DNA of 64,000 nt from Acheta domesticus. Taxonomy: Eukaryota; Arthropoda; Insecta; Orthoptera; Gryllidae. Shown here in pieces: positions 21,454-32,290 of the stretch. The stretch's first letter is position 1. Each line of letters begins with the position of its first letter. Location: contig JAHLJT010000631.1 in NCBI GenBank assembly GCA_031308135.1, positions 255,501 through 319,500 on the forward strand, given 5' to 3'. The position numbers were made by a program, and so were the translations under genes. The notes under the pieces were generated by a model. It ran no database searches, was not told the origin of the DNA, and was given only the letters and a program-made list of their open reading frames with translations.

Positions 21454-22123
21454 TTATAGGAATGGACTTCTTGTTATACACACCTCTGTGATGTTATTGC
21501 CTTCAAATCCAGCATACGTGAGTTTTGGTAATTTTTCGACGTCCAGTTCGGGCATTACAGTTAACTGATTGTTGTGAATGCTCAGGTACTCTAGTGATTT
21601 GAGATCAGTAAGGATACTTTTTGGTACACTTGTTAAAAGATTATTATCGAGATACAGAACAGTCAGATTCACCAAACCTGAAATGAAGTTGAGTGTCATG
21701 AATTTTCGAAAATTAGTAATCGGTCAAATCAATATCACTATACGTATATTCATTATTAAATGATTCATAATTTTCTCTTTATTTAAATATATCTTTCTGC
21801 ATCACATTTGCACATTTAATTATTTTTATAATGATTTCACATAATTGTTAATGGGGTTAATGAATCATAAATTGTTAGCACAACTTTATTGTATTTTGAT
21901 ATAATCTAAGCAAGGAATATTATGGCTGTGGAAAAATGTTTCAAATGTGTTTTCTTACAGAATCAAAGCTGTTGTTGATTGGTATCTCTAATGCAAACAA
22001 TTTGTAGGTTATGCACATGTTTCTGTAAAGGTTATGTCAAAACTTGCAAAATTACAAACTCAGTTCAAAAGTAAAATTAATGTTTAATTGAAAAACTAAT
22101 TTAACCATGAAATACACTGTAAA

Positions 22124-22163
<40 letters not shown>

Positions 22164-23766
22164 TAATACTTACCAGCAAAAGCATCGTCGGGAATATCAC
22201 TTAGTTTATTGCTTCTTAGATTTATAAGAGTGAGAGTTGGAACCACTGCCAATGTACCCACCGGTAGTGTGGTCAGTTTGTTGTTTTCCATTTCCAATGC
22301 CTTGAGATTATCCAACCCCTTTAAACTGGGGATTACAGTTAATTGATTTCCATTAAAGCCAAATGATTCCAGTGATTTTAAACCGACAAATATGTCGTCA
22401 GGCAGAAATGATAAACTATTTTCGTCAATCCCGAGATTTTTCAATGAAGTCATCGGTGTAAAAACACCTGGTGGCAAGGTCGTGAGACGACTTCTAGTGA
22501 GGGTCAAAGTTTCGACTTTACCCAAACCAACAAATGCTCTTGGTGATAATTCCACGAGCTTGTTGTCTCCATGAAAAGTTCTCTAAGATTCGGAGCTCCA
22601 ACGAATAATTCATCTGGAATCATCTTCATCTCCTGAATGGCATAATTTATATACAGAGTTTCCAAGCGATTTAACCCGGAGAAAGTTCCTCGCTGTAAAG
22701 ATGCAAAGTAGTTCCCGAAAATGCTGAGGTACGTGAGATTATTCAGATCAGAAAACAATCCATGAGGGATGTCCTTCAGCTGTATTTCACCCATTTGAAG
22801 CATGCGCAGTCCGGACAGTCCGGCGAAGGTATCACTTTCTAGAGATTCTAACTTGTTATGTTCGATGTTGAGGTTCGTTAAACCAACCATGGAGGAGAAT
22901 GCTTTAGATGGCAAGCTCGTTAGACTATTCATGGACATTTCCAGAATCTTCATTTTTGTCATTTTCTCCAGCTCTTTCCAAGGAACAGTAGTTAATGCAC
23001 ATTCTTTCATATCAAGCGACTCTAAATTACTCAGAGGCGCAAACAGACCTTCTGGTAATGAAATGACCTGATTTCCACTGATATCCAGTTCGGTGAGCTC
23101 GGCCAAACCGGCAAAAACATCCGCCGGAAATGTTCTAAGTTCACAACGAGCTAGTCGCAGAGATTTGAGTCGCGGCAAATGTCTGAACTGGGCCGGAAGC
23201 AACTGCCGAAAGGGGCATTCCGACAAATCCAGACGTTCCAATGCCGTCAATTGCCGCAAAGTGTCAACCGGAACGGCGGTGAACGGGTTTTGGGCGATGG
23301 ACAGAAACTCCAATCGCGTCAAGTGGGCAAACTCCTCAACCGGAAGTGACGCGAGTTGGTTCTGCGAGAGGTCCAATTCTTCGAGCAACTCCAACCCCGC
23401 GAACAGGCCGGGCGGGACGGACTCCATGAAGACGTACTCGAGCCCCAGGTACCGCAGGCGGCTGAGACCCGCGAACGCATCGCTGGGCAGCGGCGAGAGC
23501 GCGTTGCAGCCCACGTCCAGCCATTCGAGGTGCACGCACCGCCGCAGGTCGCCCAGGTCGTCGACGCCGGTGCGAGTGGCGTCCAAACGGCGGAGAGGCC
23601 GCGGGGACGACGGCAACACCAGAGGACGCTTCGACGAGCTCTGGGATTCAGCGGAGTTGGACATGCTCAGAGCCTGCAAGAGCAGAGCAAAGGGAATGAT
23701 GAACAACACAGACACGCAGTTTTTCTGTACATAAATCATCAATAAGAAAATTATCTGTACTATCAC
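21454..23766 (-). CDS. Leucine-rich-repeat protein gene (two exons, one frameshift)
   Basis: The encoded protein is almost entirely LRRs of the 24-residue typical type (LxxLxLxxNxLxxLPxxxFxGL): about 19 full repeats in exon 1 and two plus a partial in exon 2. Such proteins work outside the cell or on its surface in recognition or adhesion. The predicted product has an N-terminal hydrophobic segment (CVSVLFIIPFALLLQAL, about residues 17-33) that could be a signal peptide. The first ATG is at 23766. However, CTCTGCTCTTGCAG just before GCTCTGAGCATG is a strong 3' splice-site match. The coding part may therefore start at the inner ATG (residue 35) after a 5' exon. No TIR or C-terminal membrane anchor is seen in the window. 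A one-base deletion near 22570 breaks exon 1. The end is uncertain: reading through the exon-2 donor gives a stop at 21454. Confidence 0.75.
21484..21677 (-). CDS. LRR gene exon 2 (LRR 20-22)
   Basis: Acceptor TTCATTTCAG/G at 21678/21677 joins in phase 1 to give FAG-LVNLTVLYLDNN, which keeps the LRR period. The exon encodes two complete repeats and the start of a third (KLTYAGFEGNNITE). It ends at a possible donor GAG/GTGTGTATAA (21484/21483) in phase 0. No further LRR exon was found downstream in the window. Confidence 0.75.
22174..22572 (-). CDS. LRR gene exon 1, part after the frameshift (LRR 14-19)
   Basis: The frame resumes LRRs with NKLVELSPRAFVGLG and ends at DDAFAG. The 5' splice site is GCTG/GTAAGT at 22174/22173, phase 1. 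Repeat 17 is two residues short (TVIPSLKGLD). The intron (21678-22173) carries a (TA)n tract at about 22127-22160. Confidence 0.8.
22504..23766 (-). CDS. LRR gene exon 1, part before the frameshift (LRR 1-13)
   Basis: 420 codons. The repeats begin at about residue 80 (HLEWLDVGCNALSPLP) and continue every 24 residues to APNLRELF. After LRELF the frame runs into 26 non-LRR residues and a stop. The natural continuation is in the next frame (GDNKLVELSPRAFVGLG). The first ~400 bp are markedly GC-richer than the rest. Confidence 0.8.
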   Translation of the reverse strand: MIVQIIFLLMIYVQKNCVSVLFIIPFALLLQALSMSNSAESQSSSKRPLVLPSSPRPLRRLDATRTGVDDLGDLRRCVHLEWLDVGCNALSPLPSDAFAGLSRLRYLGLEYVFMESVPPGLFAGLELLEELDLSQNQLASLPVEEFAHLTRLEFLSIAQNPFTAVPVDTLRQLTALERLDLSECPFRQLLPAQFRHLPRLKSLRLARCELRTFPADVFAGLAELTELDISGNQVISLPEGLFAPLSNLESLDMKECALTTVPWKELEKMTKMKILEMSMNSLTSLPSKAFSSMVGLTNLNIEHNKLESLESDTFAGLSGLRMLQMGEIQLKDIPHGLFSDLNNLTYLSIFGNYFASLQRGTFSGLNRLETLYINYAIQEMKMIPDELFVGAPNLRELFMETTSSWNYHQEHLLVWVKSKL

Positions 23767-23829
23767 TAGTTTGTATTATTAATTGAATTTGGACAGAGAT
23801 TTTTCATCGATAGACAGTTAATATATCAT

Positions 23830-24051
23830 ACAAATGTTTTTATTCAGATTGCTGTGCATTGTGCTCTTTGTAACAGCCATACTGTACGTGCTTTGCACGC
23901 TCCACTGTACATATGTATATATTTGTTTTACTTCAGTATTTTTGTTTGATCTTTGAATTGCCTGAAGATGGGGAAAATTATACCCCGAAACGTCGCTCTG
24001 TTAACTCTAATCATTTTATTGCTCTGAAGAACTGAATAAAAACATTTTTGT
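23830..24051 (+). repeat. Small element with inverted ends and a hammerhead-like core
   Basis: AAATGTTTTTATTCAG (from about 23833) and CTGAATAAAAACATTT (24032 on) are inverted copies bounding about 220 bp. Inside, 23962-23994 reads CTGAAGA, then GGGG, a 9-nt loop, CCCC and GAAACGTC, in the order of the CUGANGA / stem II / GAAA core of hammerhead ribozymes. The U next to A9 leaves the stem II closing pair mismatched, and stem I is only about two pairs, so activity is doubtful. Penelope-like elements and retrozymes carry such motifs. Confidence 0.4.
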
Positions 24052-24119
24052 CATGAAAAATCTGAGTCCAAATTCAATTAATAAGATAATTTTCTGTACA
24101 TATTTATTTACAGTCATTC

Positions 24120-24620
24120 GCTATACAGTATTTACACACCTAAGGAACCTTCTACGCAGCACTCCTACTCCTGAGGAAAGCCGCCTCAGTCTCCCCCAAG
24201 AGGACCCCAGCTCGCATACACTAGCGCCGCCCCTGGTCTCTTGTTCCGCGGCGAAAGCAACACCTCGCAAGACGCTGCTCGCGATTAACCCCCTCACGGG
24301 TGACAATGTGCATCCGCACCTCCAATCGGTTCAAACTCGAATGCCTGGCAGTTTTCCCTACTAGACTAACAAGGCATCACGTGACCGACGTCCCACGCTG
24401 AAGGCGTCATCTCATGACTGAGATTTTGGCCGTCTGCACACTGGGGGCTACCGCCTTCTGCAGGCCGAGTTCTGTCGCCACACATCATCCCTTGCGCGAA
24501 CTGACACACGCCTTCAAGACACTCCCCCGGCTCGCACCCTCCGAGAGACCTCCGAGGTCCGCCAGAGGACCCACCCCTCCCCCTGCACGACTTGTTCGGT
24601 CTGCCGAGCACCGTGCTATG
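24120..24620. other. GC-rich ~500-bp block, unidentified
   Basis: Sharply GC-richer than its flanks, with many CpG. It lies upstream of the LRR gene (which is on the minus strand), so it could be a CpG-rich promoter region or an old LTR. No TATA, repeat partner or confident coding frame seen. Confidence 0.3.
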
Positions 24621-24843
24621 ACGTTACAATGAATAACGCGTCATGAGCAAATTTGAGGTGAAACGTTTGCATTCTTCCAATTATTTATAGTGGTGAAAAA
24701 CTGTAAGAACTACTTATGTGACTTTTGGGAGAAGTATAATTTGCGCACGTTTTCCATCTGATCTCTCCCGCACTCCAAAATCTCTTCCCAAACTTCCCAA
24801 CCTTTTATAGTTAAACTATGAATAAAAAAGACCAACATCGTTA

Positions 24844-24844
24844 G

Positions 24845-24900
<56 letters not shown>
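24844..24900. repeat. (TA)n microsatellite
   Basis: About 27 TA units running directly into the Helitron 3' end. Confidence 0.9.
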
Positions 24901-24902
<2 letters not shown>

Positions 24903-24904
24903 GC

Positions 24905-25510
24905 GCTGGCCCGGCAAACGTTGTTTTGCCATATAAATTATTCCTAGGATTATTTTAGTAGGAAAAAATGACTAACTTATTGTCAGTGTTTGAGGATGTG
25001 ATGTATATGAGTTGAAGAGGCATGGAGCGCTGTGAACGATGATGAAATAAAAATATAAATGCTTGGTATTGTTTTATTTTTATAATTTATTGTAATTTAT
25101 TTTTTGAAATGATATACATTGCTAATTACAATAATTTTACTAAAAAAACATATCAATCCCTCAACGCAATAGAGTGTACAATATTTTTTGTTATCCCACC
25201 TTTAACTAACACAAATAAACTGGATGGTTTGCCCACTCGAAAGCATGCCACGTATAATTCACCGTGTGAAAAACATGGTGGGCTCAAAAATAAGCCACAA
25301 AGAAATATCGTTTGGCCTTGAGACTTACTGATAGTCATCCCAAATGCCAATCTTAACGGAAATTGAAGACGTTTAAATTGAATTGGCACATCTGTGGGCA
25401 TAATAGGAATACGTGGCAGTAATATATTCTCACCTCGAAATTTGCCATTTAAAATGTTGGCTTAGATGACGTTTTTCATTAGAGACCTGCAAATTAATTA
25501 TAACTTATTT
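24905..25510 (-). mobile_element. Helitron relic with helicase C-terminus and 3' hairpin
   Basis: On the minus strand a PIF1-type helicase C-terminal fragment (25153-25480) is followed after about 220 bp by the hairpin GGCAAA...TTTGCC (24913-24930) and GGGCCAGC. The same terminal structure with compensating changes ends the element at 26977-27446. The terminal CTAG appears to have been lost against the (TA)n tract. Confidence 0.6.
25153..25480 (-). pseudogene. Helitron PIF1-like helicase, C-terminal fragment
   Basis: The minus-strand frame reads LNGKFRGENILLPRIPI, MPTDVPIQFKRLQFPLRLAF, GMTISKSQGQT, CGLFLSPPCFSHGELYVA, CFRVGKPSSLFVL and TKNIVHSIAL. In Helitron RepHel proteins this is the region with AFAMTINKAQGQ(T/S) and YVA.SRVG near the end of the SF1 helicase. 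Conserved Ser in CSRVG is Phe here, and an in-frame stop lies upstream, so it is inactive. The Rep (HUH) and upstream helicase motifs are absent. Confidence 0.75.
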
Positions 25511-26970
25511 AAAAATTACACCGAAATAGAAAAATGATATTTGTCAAATTACGATTAACGCCCACACAATAAAAATAATGGCCGAAAACTGTAGTGAGTG
25601 AGAAACGGCTTATTGTGTGAGAGATCTCATCCCTACTCCGTGCTGCTTACTGGGTCAGAAGCAATGTTGCCGGATGTGAAACTTCCGATTGCGACGTTTT
25701 AAGTTGGAAAATGCGGATTTACTACGTATAATATAATTTAAAAATAGGGGAAAACATCAATAATTCATATATCGACATAGAATTCCGTTTTATTAATTAA
25801 ATAAATATGATATTGTCTCACTATCTTTGTTCTATGTTTGTTCTCACTATATGCAATACTCTCGATTCACCCAAGAAATTAAAAATATAAAATATCAGTA
25901 TTTTTGTTATAAATGTACATTCAATTTATTTATCTCAGTTTAATATGAAGCCCAGTAGCGTAATTTCAACATTTTTAATTTCAATATCCGGCGAAGTGCA
26001 TCATTTCTCCGGCTTGAATAAACGCAGTAAGAATCCGAACGACGTTCCGTATTCTTATTTGCCGTATTTGAAAACGACTAACCAACATGTTGACACCTAT
26101 TTGTCCTCTGAATATCTAACAGTAAGACAATAAAGGACGGAGTTCACGACTACACCTTGGTGTTTGGTCATCAATTTTCGAATACGGCTATTGGATAAAG
26201 TCCTAATGATTGGTAGATGATTGGTGTTTTATTGCTTCCTACTTTAATCGAATAGAGAGAGACATCATTTTGAACATTCAAACTTTGTCAAACATAGTTA
26301 GCGGGACATTAACGATCGTTGTAATAACTGAGGAAATGAAAAAAATGGATTTTAATCCACTATCATGGAAATGCAGATTTTTTTGGTATCCTTATCGCTT
26401 AATGCCGATTAGGTGTTAATAATGCGGTATAAAATTCGGAAATGCAGTACATTTGGAAACGCTGGTCAGAAGTGACGCCTTGCGGGGATACTGATCAAGT
26501 GATAATTACATCATTACATCGTGTAAATCAATCAGGGTTTTCTTTACCTATTGTTGCACTAAATGGCAGTAAAAACGAAAATCTATGTATTATAAAACGG
26601 CGGGAGAAAATAATTAACGATAATAAATAAATTTTCTCTAAAGAACAATCATCTAAAAATTGTTATAAAATACATGTACACATTTTTAACTGTTCAACAT
26701 TAAATCTGTTCCCCATTTTGTACATTCGAGAATTTAATATCAACTTCCGAAGTGTAACTAAACATTAATTAAGTAAGGCTAATTAAACATTTCGCAGCAA
26801 CAAACATCTCAAATTATTAAAACAAAGTTCCTAGTCCCAAAGTCATATCTACCTATAATCAAATAGTAATTGCTGTGCTTTTTTCCTGTTAATTATAGAA
26901 TTAATGATATATTAGTCTCTAATATGCTTAAGACTCCTCAAACCTAACGCAACAATGTATGGCGGAGACA
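25511..26970. other. AT-rich region, no gene seen
   Basis: Short open frames only. Some of this may be further Helitron sequence, but I cannot show it. Confidence 0.35.
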
Positions 26971-26976
26971 ATTTTT

Positions 26977-27446
26977 CTAGCTGAGCCCGGCAGATGTTGT
27001 TCTGCCCCAATATCTCTCTTTCTCAATCTCTCTCTCTCTCTCTTTCACCGTCTTTCTCTCTCTTTCCCCATCTCTCTTTCTCCGTCTCTCTCTTTCCCCG
27101 TCTGTCTTTCTCCGTCTCTCTCTCTTTCGCCGTCTCTCTCCGTGTTGTTCACATTAAATAGCAGAATCTGCACATCGCTGAGCAGATGCGTAATATGGAG
27201 AAACACCGTGTAGTGGGTGAAATACCGCCGAGTGAAATACGTACGCCGTAAAAAAAAAGTTTTCTCCGCAAAATTAAAAAAAATGGGGTGGACCACTCTT
27301 ATCCCTAAGGGGAATAAAAAATAGATAACAACCTATTCTCAGACCTACTGAATATATACATATAAAATTTCATCAAAATCCGTCCAGCCGTTTCGGAGGA
27401 GTATGGTAACTAAAACTGTGACACGAGAATTTTATATAGATATAGA
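26977..27446 (-). mobile_element. Non-autonomous Helitron, ~470 bp
   Basis: On the minus strand the start is TCTATATCTATATAAAATTC (5' TC at 27446), a form I know from insect Helitrons, followed by GTGTCACAG and a block reading ...AAACGGCTGGACGGATTTTG. The end is hairpin GGCAGA...TCTGCC (26989-27006), then GGGCTCAG and CTAG at 26977-26980. A CT-rich simple repeat (27015-27140 on the plus strand) fills the middle. No coding sequence. Confidence 0.65.
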
Positions 27447-27709
27447 CGAAACCTAACTTATTGTGAAAACTAGTGGTGCTACAGAATGGCAGAGACTTTC
27501 CTGAATTAGTTTTCTATTTTCTTGGGTCTTCGCTAGCTATTCGGAATTGCCACATACTCTTTCTTGCCAGCTACCATCTATCATCGCCAAAACTACATCT
27601 TTTTGTCATTTTCTTAATTTTTCGGTTTCCTATTGGTAGAACATTAATTTTAGAATATTAAAGAACACAAAAACCTAGCCGTAAATGGCAATTTTCTTTT
27701 AAAAATTAT

Positions 27710-28680
27710 GTGCCGTTAAAGAGAAAATGGCGTTTTAGCACTATTAAAAGGGCGAAATTTGAAGCTCATTTTCACAGAAAAGTTTTGAGTTTTCAAAATA
27801 CTTTATTTGAAGTTATTTGAAGCACTTACACTCACAAATATTATAATCTTTACATATTGCGGATAATGTGCATATTAAAGATGTGAGAGATCTTTCAAAA
27901 AATTTACATTTATATATTTTTTGAAAAAACAAAAAAATAACTCAAAATAAACTTTACGCTATACTAAAGAGAGTAATTAGCACTATCCGTTACAAAAGTT
28001 TCAAGAAAATATTTGCAGCCATATACGAGAAAAGGGCGTTTGAGCATTTCTGAAAATGCCGAAAGTTGAGCTACTTTTCACAGAAAACGGTAGTGTTTTC
28101 GAGAAACTTTACTTGATATTATTTAAAGCATATATACTCGTAAATATAATAATGTAAAAAAATCGCCGATAATGTAAATATTAACGACGTGAGAGACAAG
28201 TAAAAAAATTTACATTTTTGTAATTTTTGAAAAACCAACCGATAGACCAAAATGGCTTTTATGTCATTAATAGAGTACATTTACCACTATCCCTACCAAA
28301 AGTTTAAAGAAAAAATTTTGAGCCGTTTTTGAGAAAATCTTGTTTTGTATTTTTTTTAAATTGCACATATTGCACGCAATATTGCACGAAAACTACCAAA
28401 ATTGTGAAAAACATTTACATGACCTTTATTAAAGAACTCAATATGCAGAACAAATTTAATATGAAGAAAAAATCTCTATCTTCAATTTTGTAGTTGGAGA
28501 AAGACGCCGAAAAAAATTCAAACTTTCAACATTTTCGAAAATTCAGAGCTGTACGTGAAAATCGGACCTATGCCATGTTAATAAGTGTATTTTACTCTAT
28601 TCATACAAGAAATTTAAAGAAAAAATTTGGAGCCGTTTTTGAGAAAATTTTGAAAATCCCGGGGGGCTTCATATAAAGTA
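27710..28680 (+). repeat. ~305-bp tandem repeat, three units and a start
   Basis: A block beginning GCCGTT...GAGAAAA recurs at about 27710, 28015, 28319 and 28631 (steps 305, 304, 312). Between recurrences the units share CGTTT(T/G)AGCA, TTCACAGAAAA, GATAATGT...ATATTAA, GTGAGAGA, AAAAATTTACATTT and CACTATCC. Units are diverged. The last one runs into the tail of dispersed repeat C. Confidence 0.75.
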
Positions 28681-28882
28681 CCCCCAAATTTTGAAGAATC
28701 TTTTTCAAAATCTCAAAGCTTTGACTAGAATCAGATCGACCGGGGAATATCCATTTTGATAGAAATCGTCAATTAATTTTTTTCCGCCGAAAATTGACCA
28801 TTTTTTCGCGCAGCATTACATAACTTTCCCTATACTACGTTTATCACTCCGTGTATACGTACGTACACGGGAAAGTAAAAAG
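28630..28882 (+). repeat. Dispersed repeat C, copy 2
   Basis: Aligns with 14800-15262 but lacks its ~150-bp middle. It ends in the same CTTTCCCTATAC / GTACACGGGAAAG inverted pair. Together with the 305-bp units upstream this looks like one composite element whose body is tandemly repeated. Confidence 0.75.
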
Positions 28883-29760
28883 CATTGTGTGGATCATATT
28901 TAAACAAATTTAAAAGCTATTGTCGAATATTAAGTTCACGGTAGAACCGAAAAACATAACCACACAAATTTCCTAGATATATTTCTAATAAACATAATAC
29001 GATTTTCACTAATTGTGCCCAAAACCAACTAATATGGGTATAACAGTGAATTGTTAATCAAAAAATATTTTTACACATAGTAGGAATTATTTACGGCCTT
29101 GTAGAGCGATCAAACTTTCTGTTCCAAAATTTTATGAACAAACATGAAAAATGTTAGTAACATATTATCCATTAATCATTTTCCTGATAGTTAAATTGAC
29201 AAATATGTTAATAAAATATTGGACTATCTGAGGTGTCTCATAGAGAAAAAGAAATAAGCAGAAAAGTTACCTTGCATAATTTTACGGATGTTCTTTCTTT
29301 CAAAAATAATATGAGAATTTTAAAATTGCACTTTGATCAATAAATAATAGACAAGTTCTTAGCAACCTAAAGGATAAATGAGGCAGGTTTCACGAAGACG
29401 ATTTCGTGCAATGTATCAAATTTCTTGCAAAAACTGTGATCTCGATTACGTACGTCAAACTTGTCTCGCAAGAGAAACAATATAAAAAATCGCAAAATAC
29501 GCAAAAATCCTTTTCTAAATACAGACTAGATTTAGATCACATGATTGCTTTGAAAAAATACGCATAATTGACTGTAAGGAAAGAATGTAGCCTAGATTGA
29601 TGGCTGGAAATAATCAATATTCAATATCAACTTCACTTCAATATGAACTCAATGATAGGAAGTCATCAAAAATCTAATACAATTGAAAATATATTACCTA
29701 CATGAAAAAAGACGTAATTAGCAGCTCCAACGTCCATAAGTTACTATTCACATTCTAGAA
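28883..29760. other. AT-rich region, no feature seen
   Basis: Nothing recognised. Confidence 0.35.
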
Positions 29761-29762
29761 AA

Positions 29763-30239
29763 TATGCCGGTAAATTTCAAGGACAGGGTTCGGCTCCTAT
29801 TGACGCGCACGATTCGGTTCCGAACGAGTCACTCGCGGCGGCGCTACAGTGTGCCCGGCCACACGGCCACGTGGCCAACGCACTTTCGTGTGGAATCGTG
29901 ACGCTTCGCTACCCGTGTCCAAGTTGAGAACGAGGCTCGGGCCTTCGGCCCTCGCGTTAACATAAAACATCCTTGAGTCTGTCCAACGCATAATTACCAA
30001 CGCATTTTATGCAAATACTCACTTTAAATGTTTACGCAAATCCGCGAAAAATAAACCATTGTAATTCTCCATTACACATTCGCACCACACCGCCCAATGC
30101 ACAATGCAAGCAAAAAGGCATCTTCCCGCTCCCTGAGTGATCCGTTCTCGTGGTCCGCGTAAGTGAACCATGCGCAAGTGAACCGTGCGCCGTTGTTTTA
30201 GTGAACCGAACCCTGTCCTTAAAATCTGCCAATATGCCT
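29763..30239. mobile_element. Foldback element with ~50-bp arms and GC-rich interior
   Basis: The left arm contains AAGGACAGGGTTCGGCTCC; the right arm, read on the other strand, contains AAGGACAGGGTTCGGTTCAC. Both are flanked by an ATAT..GGYARAT-type sequence, and GCGCACG follows in both. The interior is CpG-rich with GGCCACACGGCCACGTGGCC. It is likely a MITE. Confidence 0.5.
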
Positions 30240-30325
30240 TTTATCTCCTTTCCACCTTCTCTCCTCTCTTTTCCCACTCCCTGCTTTCCCTACGTTCAAA
30301 TCTATTTCAGTATCGTTCACAGATG

Positions 30326-30578
30326 CTTGGATTTTTATTTCTTGGAACGTGGGGCATCAACATGCAATATCTCACGGTATTTCACGTCGTTCTCAGTTGT
30401 GTCACTAGGAGTCGCATTGATGGCCAGCACCATGGTGTAAATTCCCACCATGGCCAGCACCGCTCGATACAGACGCGATCATGCGACTCCTAGCGTCACG
30501 ATCGAGAACGACGCGAAATACCGTGAGATATTCCATCGCGATGACACGCCCCCACGCGCCAGGAAATAAAACCCCAAG
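30326..30578. mobile_element. Long-TIR MITE, family 2 member 1 (~250 bp)
   Basis: The arms run from CTTGGATTTTTATTTCTTGG (30326) and its right-hand partner (30559-30578) inward for about 100 bp through CTCACGGTATTTC.CGTCGTTCTC and CTAGGAGTCGCAT. The centre has two copies of CCATGGCCAGCACC-type sequence. The core (GGAATATCTCACGGTATTTC) is shared with the element at 40764-41020. Confidence 0.65.
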
Positions 30579-31082
30579 TGTAGTCATGACCCACGCACTC
30601 GACCACGGCTCTCTGTAGCAATAACTTCTGGCATGCGTTATGGACAAAACTATTCATACAGTAACAACGTTCCAGAAATATTTACGGTAAGTGTGCTTGT
30701 ACAAAGTATATTTTACTTATTTATTAACTCTTTAATTGTAGAAGATGTAAACAGTATTATCTGTGAAGTGATTGTAGCGGTTGCTGAACTACTGTATGTT
30801 GGTTTGTGTCAGGATTTGGAAAACGATTTGTTGGTTTCAAATAAGAGAACCAACCAAATGTTTTACCCCTGCTTGAAGCGGAAGACCTTGGTCATTAATG
30901 GGATCTATTTAGGCGACAATAAATAAAAACTAAATTATAGGAAAAAATTAACTTTCCGCTTTACAGTTCATATCATTAGTAAATTTTAAATTGAAAATAT
31001 ACTTTTATACAAAATATTGAAACCAACTATATTTTAAAATTTGTCCTTGATCTAAAGTCCTCTTCAATTAAGTATTTACAGC

Positions 31083-31112
31083 TCCTGAGGATGAGGTCAA
31101 ACCGAAAGTCTG
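31083..31112 (+). repeat. Second hammerhead-like core motif
   Basis: CTGAGGA, GGT, CAA, ACC, GAAAGTC in order, the same layout as at 23962. Followed about 35 nt later by AATAAATATTTT, much as the first is followed by GAATAAAAACATTT. Confidence 0.3.
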
Positions 31113-31609
31113 CAAACATTGATTAGTATATGAATATCCAATAAATATTTTAATAACATGGCTTTTTTTATTTAAGTATTATAAGAAAAAATTAACAGTG
31201 AATAATGTTGTCATTAACAAAAAATAGTGCCTAACATTGTCCTTGTCATTAACCTGGTCGATCTTAACATCATACTTTAATTTTTCTTTCTTACCTGTAC
31301 GAGAAATTAAAGACCTCCCTTTTATGAACGTCGAAACACACACACTACGTTTTGTCGTCATGAAGTTAATGAAAGAAATTATGTTTCAATGCCGTATCAT
31401 TGACAAAGTTAATTGACAAAGTTTTATTGCTTTGAGTGTGCGTTTGACGACTTTTCCGCCTTTGTCAGTCGTGTAGGCAGATGGCGCGATCCCCGCTGTT
31501 TCCGACTCGCGCTACCTTCTTGAATGCTCGAATAAAAGAGGTAATCACATCGTTAACTGACTGATAAAGTTTGATCATTTGAATGTATATGAGTATCGTG
31601 AGAACTCAT

Positions 31610-31795
31610 GAATAAAATTGAGGCTAATTGAATAAATGAAAGTTTATATAAATAAATATTAAATAAATATAAAACAAATAAATATTAAATAAATATACAA
31701 TAAATAAGTAAATGTTAAATATAAAATAAATTAATATTTTAAATAAATATTAAATAAATAAATATTTTTTAAAAAATTAAATAAATAAATCAGTT
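31610..31795. repeat. (AAATAAAT)n AT-rich low-complexity tract
   Basis: Irregular repeats of AATAAAT and TATTAAAT. Confidence 0.85.
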
Positions 31796-31899
31796 CGTTA
31801 ACTGGCATTCGAATGAATGATTTGAAAGAATGAAAGAATGAATCTCCCGGACAGCTATGGTTCCATTACAAGAGTGACTAAAGAGTGCCCCACCTGCAG

Positions 31900-32290
31900 A
31901 TAAGGCAGCGTTCTATGTCCATCCAGTCCAATGTCGCATACGTTATCATTCAGCCGATTCTTCCTCCAGGACGGGGCCAATGCGTCGGAACTCACGTCCG
32001 CTGAAATGCACGTGTCCCGCAGCGAATACCTGCTATGACAGCGCCCGTCTCGCTCTGCGGCTGCCTGAAGGTCGCCGGCGGTGGAACGAGAGATCGAACG
32101 CCACGAGGTGTCGACGTCATATCGATCTCGCCGCCCGGCGAGGTCGCGTGACTCAGCAACCGAGCGCCGCGCTAGTAGACAGTTGCGTAAGGGCTTGCAG
32201 CGCAGCCAATAGGCACTCAGGACTCACACGACGCGTTGCAGAGAGGGAATTTTCAAAGTGCACAGAGAGCGATTGTTAAACGTCCTAAGG
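31900..32290. other. GC/CpG-rich block, possible promoter or exon
   Basis: Abrupt rise in CpG (CGCCGGCGG, GATCGAACGCCACGAG, CGCCGCCCGGCGAGG). On the minus strand ATTTCAG/CGGACG and CTGCAG/GTGGGG could bound a ~95-bp exon at about 31900-31998, but its reading frame is not identifiable. A second reading is an old GC-rich transposon. Confidence 0.25.

Noticed and set aside
22802..23745. Long plus-strand frames opposite the LRR exon
   Set aside because: Antisense shadows; the minus strand shows regular 24-residue LRRs while the plus frames have no pattern.
26959..27296. Low-complexity frames on both strands
   Set aside because: CT-repeat inside the non-autonomous Helitron.
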